From contig CAMVMG010000010.1 in NCBI GenBank assembly GCA_947168525.1, forward strand, positions 1 through 64,000: a stretch of 64,000 nucleotides of DNA, written 5' to 3'. A program made the position numbers and the translations under genes. Below the pieces are notes generated by a model. It saw only the letters and a list, made by a program, of their open reading frames with translations. It made no database searches and had not been told where the DNA came from. Positions 33,825 through 42,056 of the stretch are shown here, in pieces (within the stretch, counting starts at the first letter, position 1; every line of letters starts with the position of its first letter). The DNA is from an uncultured Bacteroidales bacterium (GTDB taxonomy: Bacteria > Bacteroidota > Bacteroidia > Bacteroidales > UBA932).

Positions 33825-34852
33825 ATAGTTTGGATAAGAATTTCTTTGGCAGGACGGAGCGGGTCGTTGCTGAACAGGGTGATGCGGGCGCCTTTGGGAG
33901 CAGTTCCCGAGATGCGCAGCTTCAGGCATTCTCCCGGGCCGATGCGCGTGCCTTTCCGGAAGCTGCACCGGAGGCCTTCCGGGAGCTCCAGCGCGTGCAG
34001 GACCAGCGCGGAGGGGCCGTCGTTGCTGATCTCCAGGGTGCCGTGGGGCGTGGGTGACAGCAGGGAGCGGGAGAGCTTGAGGCTGCCGGTGCGGAGCCGC
34101 GGCGCCTGGTCTGATTCGGGGGCCAGGGTAAGGCAGAGGCCGCTGAGCGGAATCTCCCGTAAGGTCTTTCTGCCCTCGGGGAAGATGCGCAGGGAGGCGC
34201 GCAGCGTGGCAAATAGGGATGGGTCGGAGGGGGTCTGGCACCAGACTTCCACCCGGGCTTCTTCGCCGCTTTGCAGCGTTGTCGGGCACACTACGCGGAA
34301 GCGGGAGCCGTCCACGCCGCTGACCTTCAGCTGCATCGGGGCGGGGGAAGCGTTGGCCACGAAGAAGGCTTTCCCCGTTTCCCGTCCGCGTTCCAGGTAG
34401 CCGAAGTTGAGGTCGGCCCGGCTGGCATACAGCCCGTCTGCGAGCACCACGGGATAGCGTTCCTGGATGCTCCGGTCGGCGGGGAGAACGTCGGCCCTGA
34501 TGTGCAGCGTGCCCAGGCTCCGGTTGCCGGATGCGTAGATCTCTACCGAGCGCTGCACGTTGCCGGCGGCTCCGGCGGGGGTGAAGACCACCTCTACCAT
34601 GGCGCCTTCTCCCGGGCCGATCTCTCCTTTGGGCAGGGCGGCCGACACACAGGTGCAACCGGGAATGGCACGCTCTACGCGGAAGGGCCTGTCGCTGTGG
34701 TTAAACAACTGGAAGGCGTGGCGGACGGGGCCGTCGGCCTCCCGGATGGCGCCGAAGTCCCATTCACGGCTGTCGAAGGCGCCCGGCCCTTCCTGAGCAG
34801 AAAGGACCGGAGCCGTAACGGCCAGCAGCAGGACCAGCACCACGTGTCTCAT
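33821..34852 (-). CDS. Secreted DUF1573-domain protein
   Basis: The 343-residue product has a signal peptide (MRHVVLVLLLAVTAPVLSAQ) and an N-terminal DUF1573 domain, an Ig-like fold recognised by WDFGAIREADGPVRHAFQLFNHSDRPF and the cysteine-containing PGCTCVSA. Two or more further Ig-like modules follow (RADLNFGYLERGRETGKAFFVANAS; GTLEISNDGPSALVL). The biochemical role of DUF1573 is unknown. It is translationally coupled to the GH3 gene (ATGA) and lies 4 nt after the CE1 gene, so it is part of the polysaccharide operon. Confidence 0.85.
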   Translation of the reverse strand: MRHVVLVLLLAVTAPVLSAQEGPGAFDSREWDFGAIREADGPVRHAFQLFNHSDRPFRVERAIPGCTCVSAALPKGEIGPGEGAMVEVVFTPAGAAGNVQRSVEIYASGNRSLGTLHIRADVLPADRSIQERYPVVLADGLYASRADLNFGYLERGRETGKAFFVANASPAPMQLKVSGVDGSRFRVVCPTTLQSGEEARVEVWCQTPSDPSLFATLRASLRIFPEGRKTLREIPLSGLCLTLAPESDQAPRLRTGSLKLSRSLLSPTPHGTLEISNDGPSALVLHALELPEGLRCSFRKGTRIGPGECLKLRISGTAPKGARITLFSNDPLRPAKEILIQTI

Positions 34853-34856
34853 GTGC

Positions 34857-36032
34857 TTATTTGAAAAGAAGTTGGACAATCCGGGCCAGATAGTCCCGGC
34901 AGTTCATCCAGGTATGGCCGCCGTCCGGGGTATAGAAGGTGTGCTTTACCCCATTTTCCGTGAGGAAGCCGTCCAGCGAGCGGGAAGCCTCGATAAGGAA
35001 GTCGGACGTGCCGGTTCCCAGCCACAGGAGCTTCAGGTTCTTGTTCAGGCTGTTCACTGGGGCATAGACTCCGTTCTGGAAGTTGGCCTTGTATTCCTCG
35101 CCGAAGATGGCGGGGGCCATGGCGCAGACCCATTTGAAGTCCTTCGGGTTGCCCAGGCCGCAGGCGAGCGCCTGACGGCCACCCAGCGAGAAGCCGGCGA
35201 CGGCCCGGCTGGCGGCATCGGTCTTTACCTTGTAATTGGCTTCGATGAAGGGTTTTACGTCGTTCAGGATTTCCTTGCTTACCAGGTCGGTATCCATGGC
35301 ATTGTACATCTGGGCCTTTCCCTGGCGGATCATTTCCGGGTAGGGGTTGGCGTAGGGCATCACCACAATCATGCGCTTGGCGGCGCCCTTGGCGATCAGG
35401 TTGTCCAGGATGTTGTTCATGTGACCCACCTTGAACCAGGTCTCGTAGGTGTCGGTCATGCCGTGGATGAGGTAGAGCACAGGGAGTTTCTCACTGCCGG
35501 CGGGATCGTATCCGGCTGGCGTGTAAACCGTTAGTACGCGGTCGATTCCGCAGGTATTGGAATGGTAGAAACGGTACGACACCTTGCCGTGGGGGACATC
35601 CTGGATGTCCTGCACCGAGGGTTCGGCGCCCCGGACATCGGCCAGGGAATACTTGAAGCCCTCGTTGGGGAAGATGAGTGCATTGTTGGGGTCGGCAATC
35701 TTGGTCCCGTCCACCACGAATGCGTAGGGGTAGATGTCCGGCTTGCCGGGGGTGACGGTGATGCTCCATACGCCGTTTTCGCCCGGGGTCATGGGCGTCT
35801 CGGCGGGCAGCATCTGGCAGTCCAGGCTTACTTTTTTGGCCTGGGGGGCCTGGCAGCGGAAGGTGACGGAGCCGTCGGCATTGTACTCGGGAGAGACCAC
35901 ACCGGCCGGGAAGAGCCGGGCCATTACCTGCGGGGTAAGACGCTGGTTGTCGCCCGCCTGGGGCTGGGCATACAGGGAGAGGCCGGAAAGGAGCAGCGCC
36001 GCTGCAAGAAGGGTTCTAACTATGTTTTTCAT
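34857..36032 (-). CDS. Secreted CE1-type carbohydrate esterase
   Basis: The 391-residue protein has a signal peptide (cleavage near LYAQ), an N-terminal E-set/CBM48-like module (residues ~35-135, FRCQAPQAKKVSLDC...IYPYAFVVDG) and a CE1 alpha/beta-hydrolase domain. The nucleophile Ser is in AGFSLGG and the His in GGHTWMNC. Family members remove acetyl or feruloyl groups from xylan. It is clearly paralogous to the last ~320 residues of the upstream 1059-residue enzyme, starting 15 nt after it. Confidence 0.92.
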   Translation of the reverse strand: MKNIVRTLLAAALLLSGLSLYAQPQAGDNQRLTPQVMARLFPAGVVSPEYNADGSVTFRCQAPQAKKVSLDCQMLPAETPMTPGENGVWSITVTPGKPDIYPYAFVVDGTKIADPNNALIFPNEGFKYSLADVRGAEPSVQDIQDVPHGKVSYRFYHSNTCGIDRVLTVYTPAGYDPAGSEKLPVLYLIHGMTDTYETWFKVGHMNNILDNLIAKGAAKRMIVVMPYANPYPEMIRQGKAQMYNAMDTDLVSKEILNDVKPFIEANYKVKTDAASRAVAGFSLGGRQALACGLGNPKDFKWVCAMAPAIFGEEYKANFQNGVYAPVNSLNKNLKLLWLGTGTSDFLIEASRSLDGFLTENGVKHTFYTPDGGHTWMNCRDYLARIVQLLFK

Positions 36033-36047
36033 AAGGTACAGGCGCTT

Positions 36048-39000
36048 TTAGTCTTGGAAAAGAAGTCTCAGGGATTTGTCCAGGAAGTACTTGGCGTTCA
36101 TCCAGGTGTGGCCGAACTTGTCGGTGGTGAATTCCTTCACGTTCCGGATGCCTTTCTGGTCCAGGAAATCCATATAGTCCTTGGCATTGCCGTAGAGGAA
36201 GTCGTCGGTGCCCACGCCCAGCCAGAAGAGGTGGATTTTGTCGTTGATGGCAGGGTCGTCGTAGACGCCGGGCAGGGTGGTGCTGGTGAAGGAGCTGTAG
36301 GAGCACAGCCAGGAGAACTTGTCCAGGTGTGTCAGGCCGATGGAGAGGCCCTGGTTGCCGCCGCGGGAGAAGCCGCCGATGGCGCGGTGGTCGCGGTCGT
36401 TGAGGGTGCGGTAGTTCTTCTCCACGAAAGGCATGAGGCCGTCAATCACGTCTTCTGTGAATAAGTCACGACGCGGAGCCTGCCCGGCGGGGAAGTACTT
36501 GGACGGATTTCCGTAGGGGAGGACGATGATCATCTCCCTGGCCGCTCCCTGGGCGATGAGGTTGTCCAGGATCAGGTTCATCCGGCCCACCTTGAAGTAT
36601 ACTTCCTCTGTATCGGTGGTGCCGCTGATGAGGTAGAACACGGGGTATTTCTTCTTCTTGTCCAGGTTGTATCTGGGCGGCGTGTATACGATGGCATTGG
36701 CCCAGACGCCCATGCCCGGCGACCAGTAGTTTACATAGTCCACACTGCCGTGGGGCACGTCTTTCAGGGCATGGATGAGGGGTTCACCGTTTCCGCGGAC
36801 ATCCAGGATGCTGTTCTTGAAGGTTTCGTTGGGGAACCAGTCCGGGTTCAGCGGGTCCATGACCTGGACACCGTCCACGTCGAAGCTGTAGGGATACATG
36901 TCGGGTGCCACGGGGCCCAGGGTGACGCTCCACACGCCGTTTGCGCCTTTGGTCATCTCTCTGGTGCCGGCGAACTGGGTGTTCACTTTCACCAGCTTGG
37001 CATCCGGGGCTGAGTAATTGAAGGTAACAGTGTTGTCCGGGTTCACCACCGGGGAGGAAACCTGGGCGGGCATGCCACCGCCGGCACCGAAGCCAGGCCA
37101 GCCGCCCGTGCGGCCCTGACGACGGATCTGCAGCACTACCTTACCGGTTTCAGGGCCGCGGACCACCTTCATCCACATCTCTGCGGTGACCTTGGTGCCC
37201 GTACCCATCTCGGTCAGTTTAGCCTCGATGCCCGGTTCGCCTTCTCCTACAAGGTCGGCAGCGGTGAGCTCACCGGCCCACAGGACGGGACCGTAGCTGT
37301 GGTTGATGACCCAGTAGCCCGGATCGATCCCCTCGAACACGTATTCATCCACGCCTTCCTTGATCATCACGCGTTTGGTGTCGGCATTGCCGCCGTAACC
37401 GCCGCCGCGTTGGCCGGGCGTGCGTTTGTTGATCTCCACCTCACCGCCGGTGCCGTTCACCGCCTCGCTGCGCTCGCGGTAGAAGTCCAGGCCGGAGTCG
37501 AAGGATTCCACCTCGAAGAAGTACTCCGGAGCAGTATTCAGGCTGTGGAGGCTGAGCTGGTTGGCATCATAGACGATGTAGCTGTTGTAGAGTTTGCCGG
37601 GCTCGATCCCGTAGCGGACAATGTAGCCGTCGGCCCCGGGGACGGGATCCCAGAGGAGACTGGCTTCACGCCGGTCTTCGGGGTTACGGACCACTTTCAC
37701 GCCACCCACTTTTACAGAACCGGCCGAGTAGGGATTGCCGAACACGCGGAGGTCCTTGACGCTGAATTTGGCGCCGTCGTGGCATTCGCGGGCGTTGGTC
37801 ACCTTCACGTAGCGGGCCTGAACGGGCGCTTTGAGCTCTGTGTAGTCGTGGTGGAAGTCCAGCTTGTTGTTGCTCTTGTCGATGATCCTGGTCCAGTTGG
37901 CGCCGTCCGTGGACACCTCAACGGTGAAGCACTGGTAGTACTCAGGCAGGGCGGGCGCCGGTGCTCCGGGGGCTGCGAAGCCGCCGCGGGCCGGCATGTT
38001 GGCGCCGATATGGTCGAAGTTACACTGGATGGCGTAGATGTCGGCCACCTTGCCCAGGTCTACCTGGAAGAATTCTCCGGGGTTGCCGGTCTGGGCCACC
38101 CAGTTGGTGAGGAAGTTTTCGTCCAGGGCATTGGCGGGTACATTGTTTTCAAAGGTGGAGGATACGATTGCTTTCTTCTTGAGGGAGAGGAGTTTCCATC
38201 CGGTCCAGTTGTGCTCTGCGGCGTCGGTGCGGGTGCCCGGCCAGTACTGGGGATAGTCGCTGAACTCCTCGTTGGCATGCATCACGCCTTCCCCGTCCAC
38301 GGCAGTGGGGAAGATGGCCAGTTCCGACCCGCGTCCGGCATCGCCGTAGCTGGCGGGAATCATGCAGATGGTCCAGAGCTGCCCGTTCTTGTCATGGAAA
38401 GTGCTGCCGTGTCCGGCGCCCACGGCAAAGCCGGTGGTCTTGAAGGTGAGCGGGTTGTGCTCCGAGTAGGTAAAGGGACCCATCGGGCTGTCAGATACAT
38501 ATACGCCATGCGAATAGGAAAGGAGTTCCAGGCCGATGGCGGCATACTGGAGGTAGTACTTGCCATTGTGTTTGGTCATCCAGGGGCCCTCAATCCAGGG
38601 GTATTCCTCTTCGAAATAGCCGCGGCGGCCGTTGAAGATGGACCAGATGACGTCGCTGGTGGTACGCTTCTCAAAGCCGTGGTTGCGGTAATCGCTGAAG
38701 AACAGGATTTCCGGTCCGGCGATTTCCTTGAAGGTCTTTTTGTCCAGTTCCACCACCTTGAAGGGCATCAGTTGTGACCAGCCGTAGTAGAGGTACAGCC
38801 GGCCGTCATCATCCACGAACATGTTGGCGTCTCCGTAGCGGTCCGAGTCGAAGGTGCCAACCTGCTCCCAGATGCCCGCCTTGGGGTCTGTGGCTTTGTA
38901 GACATTTTTGTTGTTCATCGAGCAGCCATACAGGCTGCCGTCCATTTCCACGACGGACACCACGCCGCCCGGATAATTGGGGGCGTCCACGTAGGTCCAG

Positions 39001-39227
39001 TCCTTGAAGTCGGGGGAGTACCAGTACCCCTTCCGGTGCGAGACGAACAGATAATAGTCGTCCTGGTAGATCAACACTACCGGTTCTCCTCCCCGGTAGC
39101 TCCGCTCTCCGGGAACCACCAGGTCCAGCGGATTGCAGAAGGTGTTCTTTTCCTGGCTCATGGCCGGCAGGGCCAGGAACAGGGTCAAAGCCGCCAAGGC
39201 GGCGCGTTTCAAGCCTTTCATATGCAT
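36048..39227 (-). CDS. Multidomain GH43-discoidin-Fn3-CE1 arabinoxylan-type enzyme
   Basis: The 1059-residue secreted protein has a signal peptide ending in PAMSQ. Domains in order: GH43 five-bladed propeller (~30-355), F5/8 discoidin/CBM32-like (~360-515), Fn3 (~520-605), an uncharacterised segment with a Gly-rich stretch (~610-730), an E-set/CBM48-like module (~740-830) and a CE1 esterase (~835-1059). GH43 shows the pKa-modulating Asp in YGDANMFVDDDGRLYL and the acid Glu in YPWIEGPWMTKHNGKYYL; the usual base Asp near the N-terminus reads Glu (RGGEPVV). CE1 Ser is in GGFSRGG and His in FGHTWMNA. Likely removes arabinose and ester groups from xylan. A second in-frame ATG lies two codons in. 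Confidence 0.92.
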   Translation of the reverse strand: MHMKGLKRAALAALTLFLALPAMSQEKNTFCNPLDLVVPGERSYRGGEPVVLIYQDDYYLFVSHRKGYWYSPDFKDWTYVDAPNYPGGVVSVVEMDGSLYGCSMNNKNVYKATDPKAGIWEQVGTFDSDRYGDANMFVDDDGRLYLYYGWSQLMPFKVVELDKKTFKEIAGPEILFFSDYRNHGFEKRTTSDVIWSIFNGRRGYFEEEYPWIEGPWMTKHNGKYYLQYAAIGLELLSYSHGVYVSDSPMGPFTYSEHNPLTFKTTGFAVGAGHGSTFHDKNGQLWTICMIPASYGDAGRGSELAIFPTAVDGEGVMHANEEFSDYPQYWPGTRTDAAEHNWTGWKLLSLKKKAIVSSTFENNVPANALDENFLTNWVAQTGNPGEFFQVDLGKVADIYAIQCNFDHIGANMPARGGFAAPGAPAPALPEYYQCFTVEVSTDGANWTRIIDKSNNKLDFHHDYTELKAPVQARYVKVTNARECHDGAKFSVKDLRVFGNPYSAGSVKVGGVKVVRNPEDRREASLLWDPVPGADGYIVRYGIEPGKLYNSYIVYDANQLSLHSLNTAPEYFFEVESFDSGLDFYRERSEAVNGTGGEVEINKRTPGQRGGGYGGNADTKRVMIKEGVDEYVFEGIDPGYWVINHSYGPVLWAGELTAADLVGEGEPGIEAKLTEMGTGTKVTAEMWMKVVRGPETGKVVLQIRRQGRTGGWPGFGAGGGMPAQVSSPVVNPDNTVTFNYSAPDAKLVKVNTQFAGTREMTKGANGVWSVTLGPVAPDMYPYSFDVDGVQVMDPLNPDWFPNETFKNSILDVRGNGEPLIHALKDVPHGSVDYVNYWSPGMGVWANAIVYTPPRYNLDKKKKYPVFYLISGTTDTEEVYFKVGRMNLILDNLIAQGAAREMIIVLPYGNPSKYFPAGQAPRRDLFTEDVIDGLMPFVEKNYRTLNDRDHRAIGGFSRGGNQGLSIGLTHLDKFSWLCSYSSFTSTTLPGVYDDPAINDKIHLFWLGVGTDDFLYGNAKDYMDFLDQKGIRNVKEFTTDKFGHTWMNAKYFLDKSLRLLFQD

Positions 39228-39256
39228 AAGGATAGAGTAATTTCAGTGTTTCAGGA

Positions 39257-39264
39257 CAAAAATA
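39257..39264 (-). promoter_or_regulatory. -7 element (TATTTTTG) for the GH43/CE1/GH3 cluster
   Basis: TATTTTTG on the minus strand, 29 nt before the first gene. No clear -33 TTG is seen at the normal spacing, so an activator may be needed. Confidence 0.6.
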
Positions 39265-39387
39265 CAAAAATCCCTCTCCTTGTCCTTTCGCAGGCAGACC
39301 AAAAGTTTTTATTTTTGGTTCATGCCGTAAAAAGTCCCTTGAAGGGCGTCTTGCCGCGCCCGGCTCTCCCTTCTCACGGAAAATTTG

Positions 39388-39395
39388 TATATTTG
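39388..39395 (+). promoter_or_regulatory. -7 element (TATATTTG) for the GNAT gene
   Basis: TATATTTG 45 nt before the ATG. A second match, TATTTTTG, lies upstream at 39310-39317 with no open reading frame of its own. Confidence 0.65.
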
Positions 39396-39440
39396 AGCCG
39401 GAATAAACAAAACTTGTTCTGATTACGTGAAACTCGGGAG

Positions 39441-40019
39441 ATGCTGACAAGTAAGCCCATAATCCGCGATGCCCGTCCGGAAGAAGCCCCGTTCCTTGCC
39501 AAGTGCGTCATGGCAGGGATGCACTTCTATGACTTCGAGACGGATATCCCCGGCGACAACGAAATCTTTGAACGGCTGGTAGCCTGTGAGCGGCGGACGG
39601 ACACGCTGTACACTTATGTCCATACGCGGGTGGCCGAAATGGACGGCATTGCCGTAGGCTCCCTGCTTTCGTATCCCGGAGACATCTACCGGGAACTTCG
39701 GCACAAAGCCTTCACGGAACTATGGCCGGAACTCTCGGAAATGGATGCCACATCGGACCAGGAAACGGATCCCGGGGAATATTACCTGGATTCCCTGGCC
39801 GTTCTTCCACAGTACCGGGGAAAGGGCATCGGCCGGGGACTTCTGAGGGATGGTATCGAGAAAGGCAGATCCCTTGGCTATACGAAGGTTGCGCTTGTGG
39901 CAGATTCGGAAATGCCGCATTTGATCAGCCTGTATTCCTCTCTTGGATTCATTCCGGAGGGTCATCGTCATGTCTTCGGCGTGGATTTCCAGCGCATGGT
40001 TTACTCCATGATGGATTAA
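39441..40019 (+). CDS. GNAT-family N-acetyltransferase
   Basis: The 192-residue protein has motif A of the GNAT fold (LDSLAVLPQYRGKGIGRGLLRDGI, the acetyl-CoA pyrophosphate loop) and motif B (ISLYSSLGFIPEGHRHVF). It transfers an acetyl group to an unknown amine. It is a single gene divergent from the GH43 cluster. Confidence 0.85.
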   Translation: MLTSKPIIRDARPEEAPFLAKCVMAGMHFYDFETDIPGDNEIFERLVACERRTDTLYTYVHTRVAEMDGIAVGSLLSYPGDIYRELRHKAFTELWPELSEMDATSDQETDPGEYYLDSLAVLPQYRGKGIGRGLLRDGIEKGRSLGYTKVALVADSEMPHLISLYSSLGFIPEGHRHVFGVDFQRMVYSMMD

Positions 40020-40032
40020 AGATTTTTTTTTC

Positions 40033-40057
40033 CAACCTTTTGCCCTGGTCTTCCGTC
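40033..40057 (+). promoter_or_regulatory. Predicted ECF-sigma promoter (CAACC-N16-CGTC)
   Basis: CAACC (40033-40037) and CGTC (40054-40057) are separated by exactly 16 nt, the classic AAC...CGTC layout of ECF sigma promoters, 32 nt before the first gene of the operon that encodes an ECF sigma factor. No TAnnTTTG element is present here. This suggests autoregulation. Confidence 0.65.
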
Positions 40058-40089
40058 TAACAGATGGAACATAAAAATTGATACAAGTT

Positions 40090-40527
40090 ATGGAAGAGAT
40101 TTTAGTACCTATTTTCGTCTGTGTGGTTCTGCCCGTCGCAGTTGTCTGGCTGGTAGCCCGTACACGTCAGAACGAGGCCAACAAGAAGGCCGACATCATG
40201 CTCAAAGCCATCGAGGCCGGTGTTCCGGTTGATTTGGAACAGTTCAACACGGCTGGGAAGAAGTCCCCTCAGACCATTATGCAGGGGCTTATGGACAAGT
40301 TCACCGGCGCCTGCATCACCAGTCTCATCGGTATCGGCCTCCTGGTATATTCCCTAATCGGCTACAATAATCCGGAGTGGATCCGGGGCCGTCTCTTATC
40401 CACCAATTCTCCTGTTTTCGGTTGTATCCTCCTTGCCATCGGTATCGGCCTTTTCATCTCCTACTTTGTAGGTAAGAAGATGCTGGCCAAGGAAATCGAG
40501 GCTGAGGAAAAAGAAATGGAAAAGTAG
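40090..40527 (+). CDS. Small membrane protein of DUF6249 type
   Basis: The 145-residue protein has an N-terminal helix (VPIFVCVVLPVAVVWLVA), a cytoplasmic-type segment with ANKKADIMLKAIEAGVPVD, and two further helices (ITSLIGIGLLVYSLIGY; FGCILLAIGIGLFISYFVG), ending Lys/Glu-rich. This matches the pattern of the DUF6249 proteins commonly next to ECF sigma genes in Bacteroidota, as far as I can recall. Function unknown. First gene of the ECF operon; the ATG at 40090 gives a membrane-protein start, four residues after an upstream ATA-type alternative. Confidence 0.75.
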   Translation: MEEILVPIFVCVVLPVAVVWLVARTRQNEANKKADIMLKAIEAGVPVDLEQFNTAGKKSPQTIMQGLMDKFTGACITSLIGIGLLVYSLIGYNNPEWIRGRLLSTNSPVFGCILLAIGIGLFISYFVGKKMLAKEIEAEEKEMEK

Positions 40528-40530
40528 GGA

Positions 40531-41010
40531 ATGACCGCGGAGCGGTTCATAGCAGAAGTGCGGCAGCAGCAGGAGCCCTTGAGGCGGTTCCTGCTTGCGC
40601 TGTGTGCGGGAAATGGGGCTCTGGCCGATGATATTGCCCAGGACGCCCTTGTCCGCGCCTACGTTGCTTCCGGCTCCTTCCTGGGCCTCTCCAAGTTCAG
40701 CACCTGGCTCTTCCGTATCGCATATAATTGTTACATAGATCATTGCCGAAAGGCCCGGCCTGAGAACGCCCCGCTTCAGGAGGCAGCGGCGGTTCCATCG
40801 GCCGATTCCTCAGACCGCAGTTTCCGCTACCAGCAGCTCTATCAGGCGCTGGACAAGCTCTCGGAGAAGGAGAAAGCCGCCATTGCGCTTTTCTACTTCG
40901 AGGACCGGAGCATCAAAGAGATATCGGCCATCCTGCATATTCCTCAGGGCACCGTAAAATACCAGCTCTCAATGGGCCGACAACACCTTAAGCAGCACAT
41001 TCAGTTATGA
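40531..41010 (+). CDS. ECF-subfamily RNA polymerase sigma factor
   Basis: The 159-residue sigma-70 relative has region 2 (ALADDIAQDALVRAYVASGSF, KFSTWLFRIAYNCYIDHCRK) and region 4 (LSEKEKAAIALFYFEDRSIKEISAILHIPQGTVKYQLSMGR). It should direct RNA polymerase to CGTC-type promoters such as that at 40033-40057. It starts 3 nt after the DUF6249-type gene and its TGA overlaps the next ATG (ATGA). Confidence 0.93.
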   Translation: MTAERFIAEVRQQQEPLRRFLLALCAGNGALADDIAQDALVRAYVASGSFLGLSKFSTWLFRIAYNCYIDHCRKARPENAPLQEAAAVPSADSSDRSFRYQQLYQALDKLSEKEKAAIALFYFEDRSIKEISAILHIPQGTVKYQLSMGRQHLKQHIQL

Positions 41011-41366
41011 AAGAGATAGAAGATTTCCTGCGGGAAAACAGGCCCGCCCCAAAGGATGACCCCACGTTTATCCTTGAGACTCAGCGCCGTATGCAGCAGG
41101 TGGAGGGGATTAAGGCGGAGGTAGACCGTCAGCGCCGTCACGGCCGCGTTGCGCTCATTCTGGCGCTTGCAGCCGGTCTTGCACTGGGTATGTTTGCATC
41201 TGTGATTGCCTTCCTGTATCCGGTAGACGTGGAGAGCGCCTCGGAGGGTATAGTTCAGAGTCTCAGGATATTCCTGCAGGAATACAGGCAGTATCTGCTT
41301 TTGCCCGTGGCGCTTCTGGCAATTACCCTTGGCATTGTGCTTTCCAGGAAGCCTGTAAGGCTATAG
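41007..41366 (+). CDS. Two-helix membrane protein, putative anti-sigma partner
   Basis: The 119-residue product has a ~48-residue charged N-terminal cytoplasmic segment, a transmembrane helix (VALILALAAGLALGMFASVIAFLYP), a ~25-residue acidic loop and a second helix (YLLLPVALLAITLGIVLS). The placement after, and translational coupling to, the ECF sigma gene, plus a short cytoplasmic head on a membrane anchor, suggest a regulator that holds the sigma factor. No ZAS zinc motif is present. Its 3' end overlaps the convergent NUDIX gene by 6 nt. Confidence 0.75.
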   Translation: MKEIEDFLRENRPAPKDDPTFILETQRRMQQVEGIKAEVDRQRRHGRVALILALAAGLALGMFASVIAFLYPVDVESASEGIVQSLRIFLQEYRQYLLLPVALLAITLGIVLSRKPVRL

Positions 41367-41915
41367 GCTGCTGAAATATTTCCACAGCGGAGCGGCCATA
41401 AGGGCTTGGAGAATCTGGTTCTCTTCCAGGATCTGCCGCACAAATTCTGGCCTTTTCAGATAGACGTCAATGTCTTCCGTTGCGTCCAGATGCTGGCCGG
41501 ATACTTTTTTCACTCCAACTGCCAGAAAGCTGTGGGCCAGATTGTTTGATGTGGCGGGATTGGGGGAGAGTGTCATCCACTCTTTCCAGGTGCCTCCGGC
41601 GTATCCGGTTTCTTCCAGAAGTTCCCTCTGGGCTGCCTGGAGGGGCGTTTCGCCTTTCTCAATAACCCCGCAGGGGAGTTCGTAGCAAGTGTTTCCAAGG
41701 CCGTGCCTGTACTGCCTCTCCATCACAAAATCTCCGTCCTCCGTGATGGCAATTATGTTCACCCAGTCCGGGTATTCCAGCACGTAATATTCGTTGTTGA
41801 TGCGACCGTCCGGGAGCTGCGCCACATCACGCCGGGCCGTGAGCCAGGGACGCCTGATAAGGTATTCTGAGGATAGTATAGTCCACTTTTTTTCGTCGGT
41901 AATGGTGGATTTCAT
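41361..41915 (-). CDS. NUDIX hydrolase, ADP-ribose pyrophosphatase-like
   Basis: The 184-residue protein carries a full Nudix box (GVIEKGETPLQAAQRELLEETGY) preceded by the YELPCG strand typical of ADP-sugar pyrophosphatases, which hydrolyse ADP-ribose or similar. The ATG overlaps the stop codon of a truncated GNAT frame upstream (ATGA), implying that it was once the second gene of a pair. No promoter is visible. Confidence 0.88.
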   Translation of the reverse strand: MKSTITDEKKWTILSSEYLIRRPWLTARRDVAQLPDGRINNEYYVLEYPDWVNIIAITEDGDFVMERQYRHGLGNTCYELPCGVIEKGETPLQAAQRELLEETGYAGGTWKEWMTLSPNPATSNNLAHSFLAVGVKKVSGQHLDATEDIDVYLKRPEFVRQILEENQILQALMAAPLWKYFSSL

Positions 41916-41998
41916 AGGAGGCTCATTTTATAGATGCTGGTGTTGTTCTGCCGGAATCCAAGCGTCTGATACAGCAGATTGGAACAGCGTATTGAGTT
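41912..41998 (-). pseudogene. Truncated GNAT acetyltransferase (C-terminal remnant)
   Basis: The minus-strand frame ending in TGA at 41912-41914 reads SNLLYQTLGFRQNNTSIYKM then SLL, which is the end of a GNAT fold (LYxxLGF...YKM). Only about 28 codons remain; upstream lies the terminator of the DUF2795 gene, with no start codon or N-terminal acetyl-CoA motif. It looks like a deletion that removed most of the gene but kept its coupled stop/start with the NUDIX gene. Confidence 0.6.
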
Positions 41999-42026
41999 AA
42001 AAAAGCCCGTTTCCTTAAAAACGGGC
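41999..42026 (-). terminator. Rho-independent terminator after the DUF2795 gene
   Basis: GCCCGTTT / AAACGGGC stem (42005-42012 / 42019-42026), followed on the minus strand by TTTTTT (41999-42004). Confidence 0.9.
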
Positions 42027-42056
42027 CATAAAATAGATAACTATTTGATTATCAAA

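Noticed and set aside
31215..34658. 1147-residue reading of the GH3 gene
   Set aside because: The first ~278 residues are Arg/Pro-rich shadow of the DUF1573 gene; the true start is the signal peptide at 33824.
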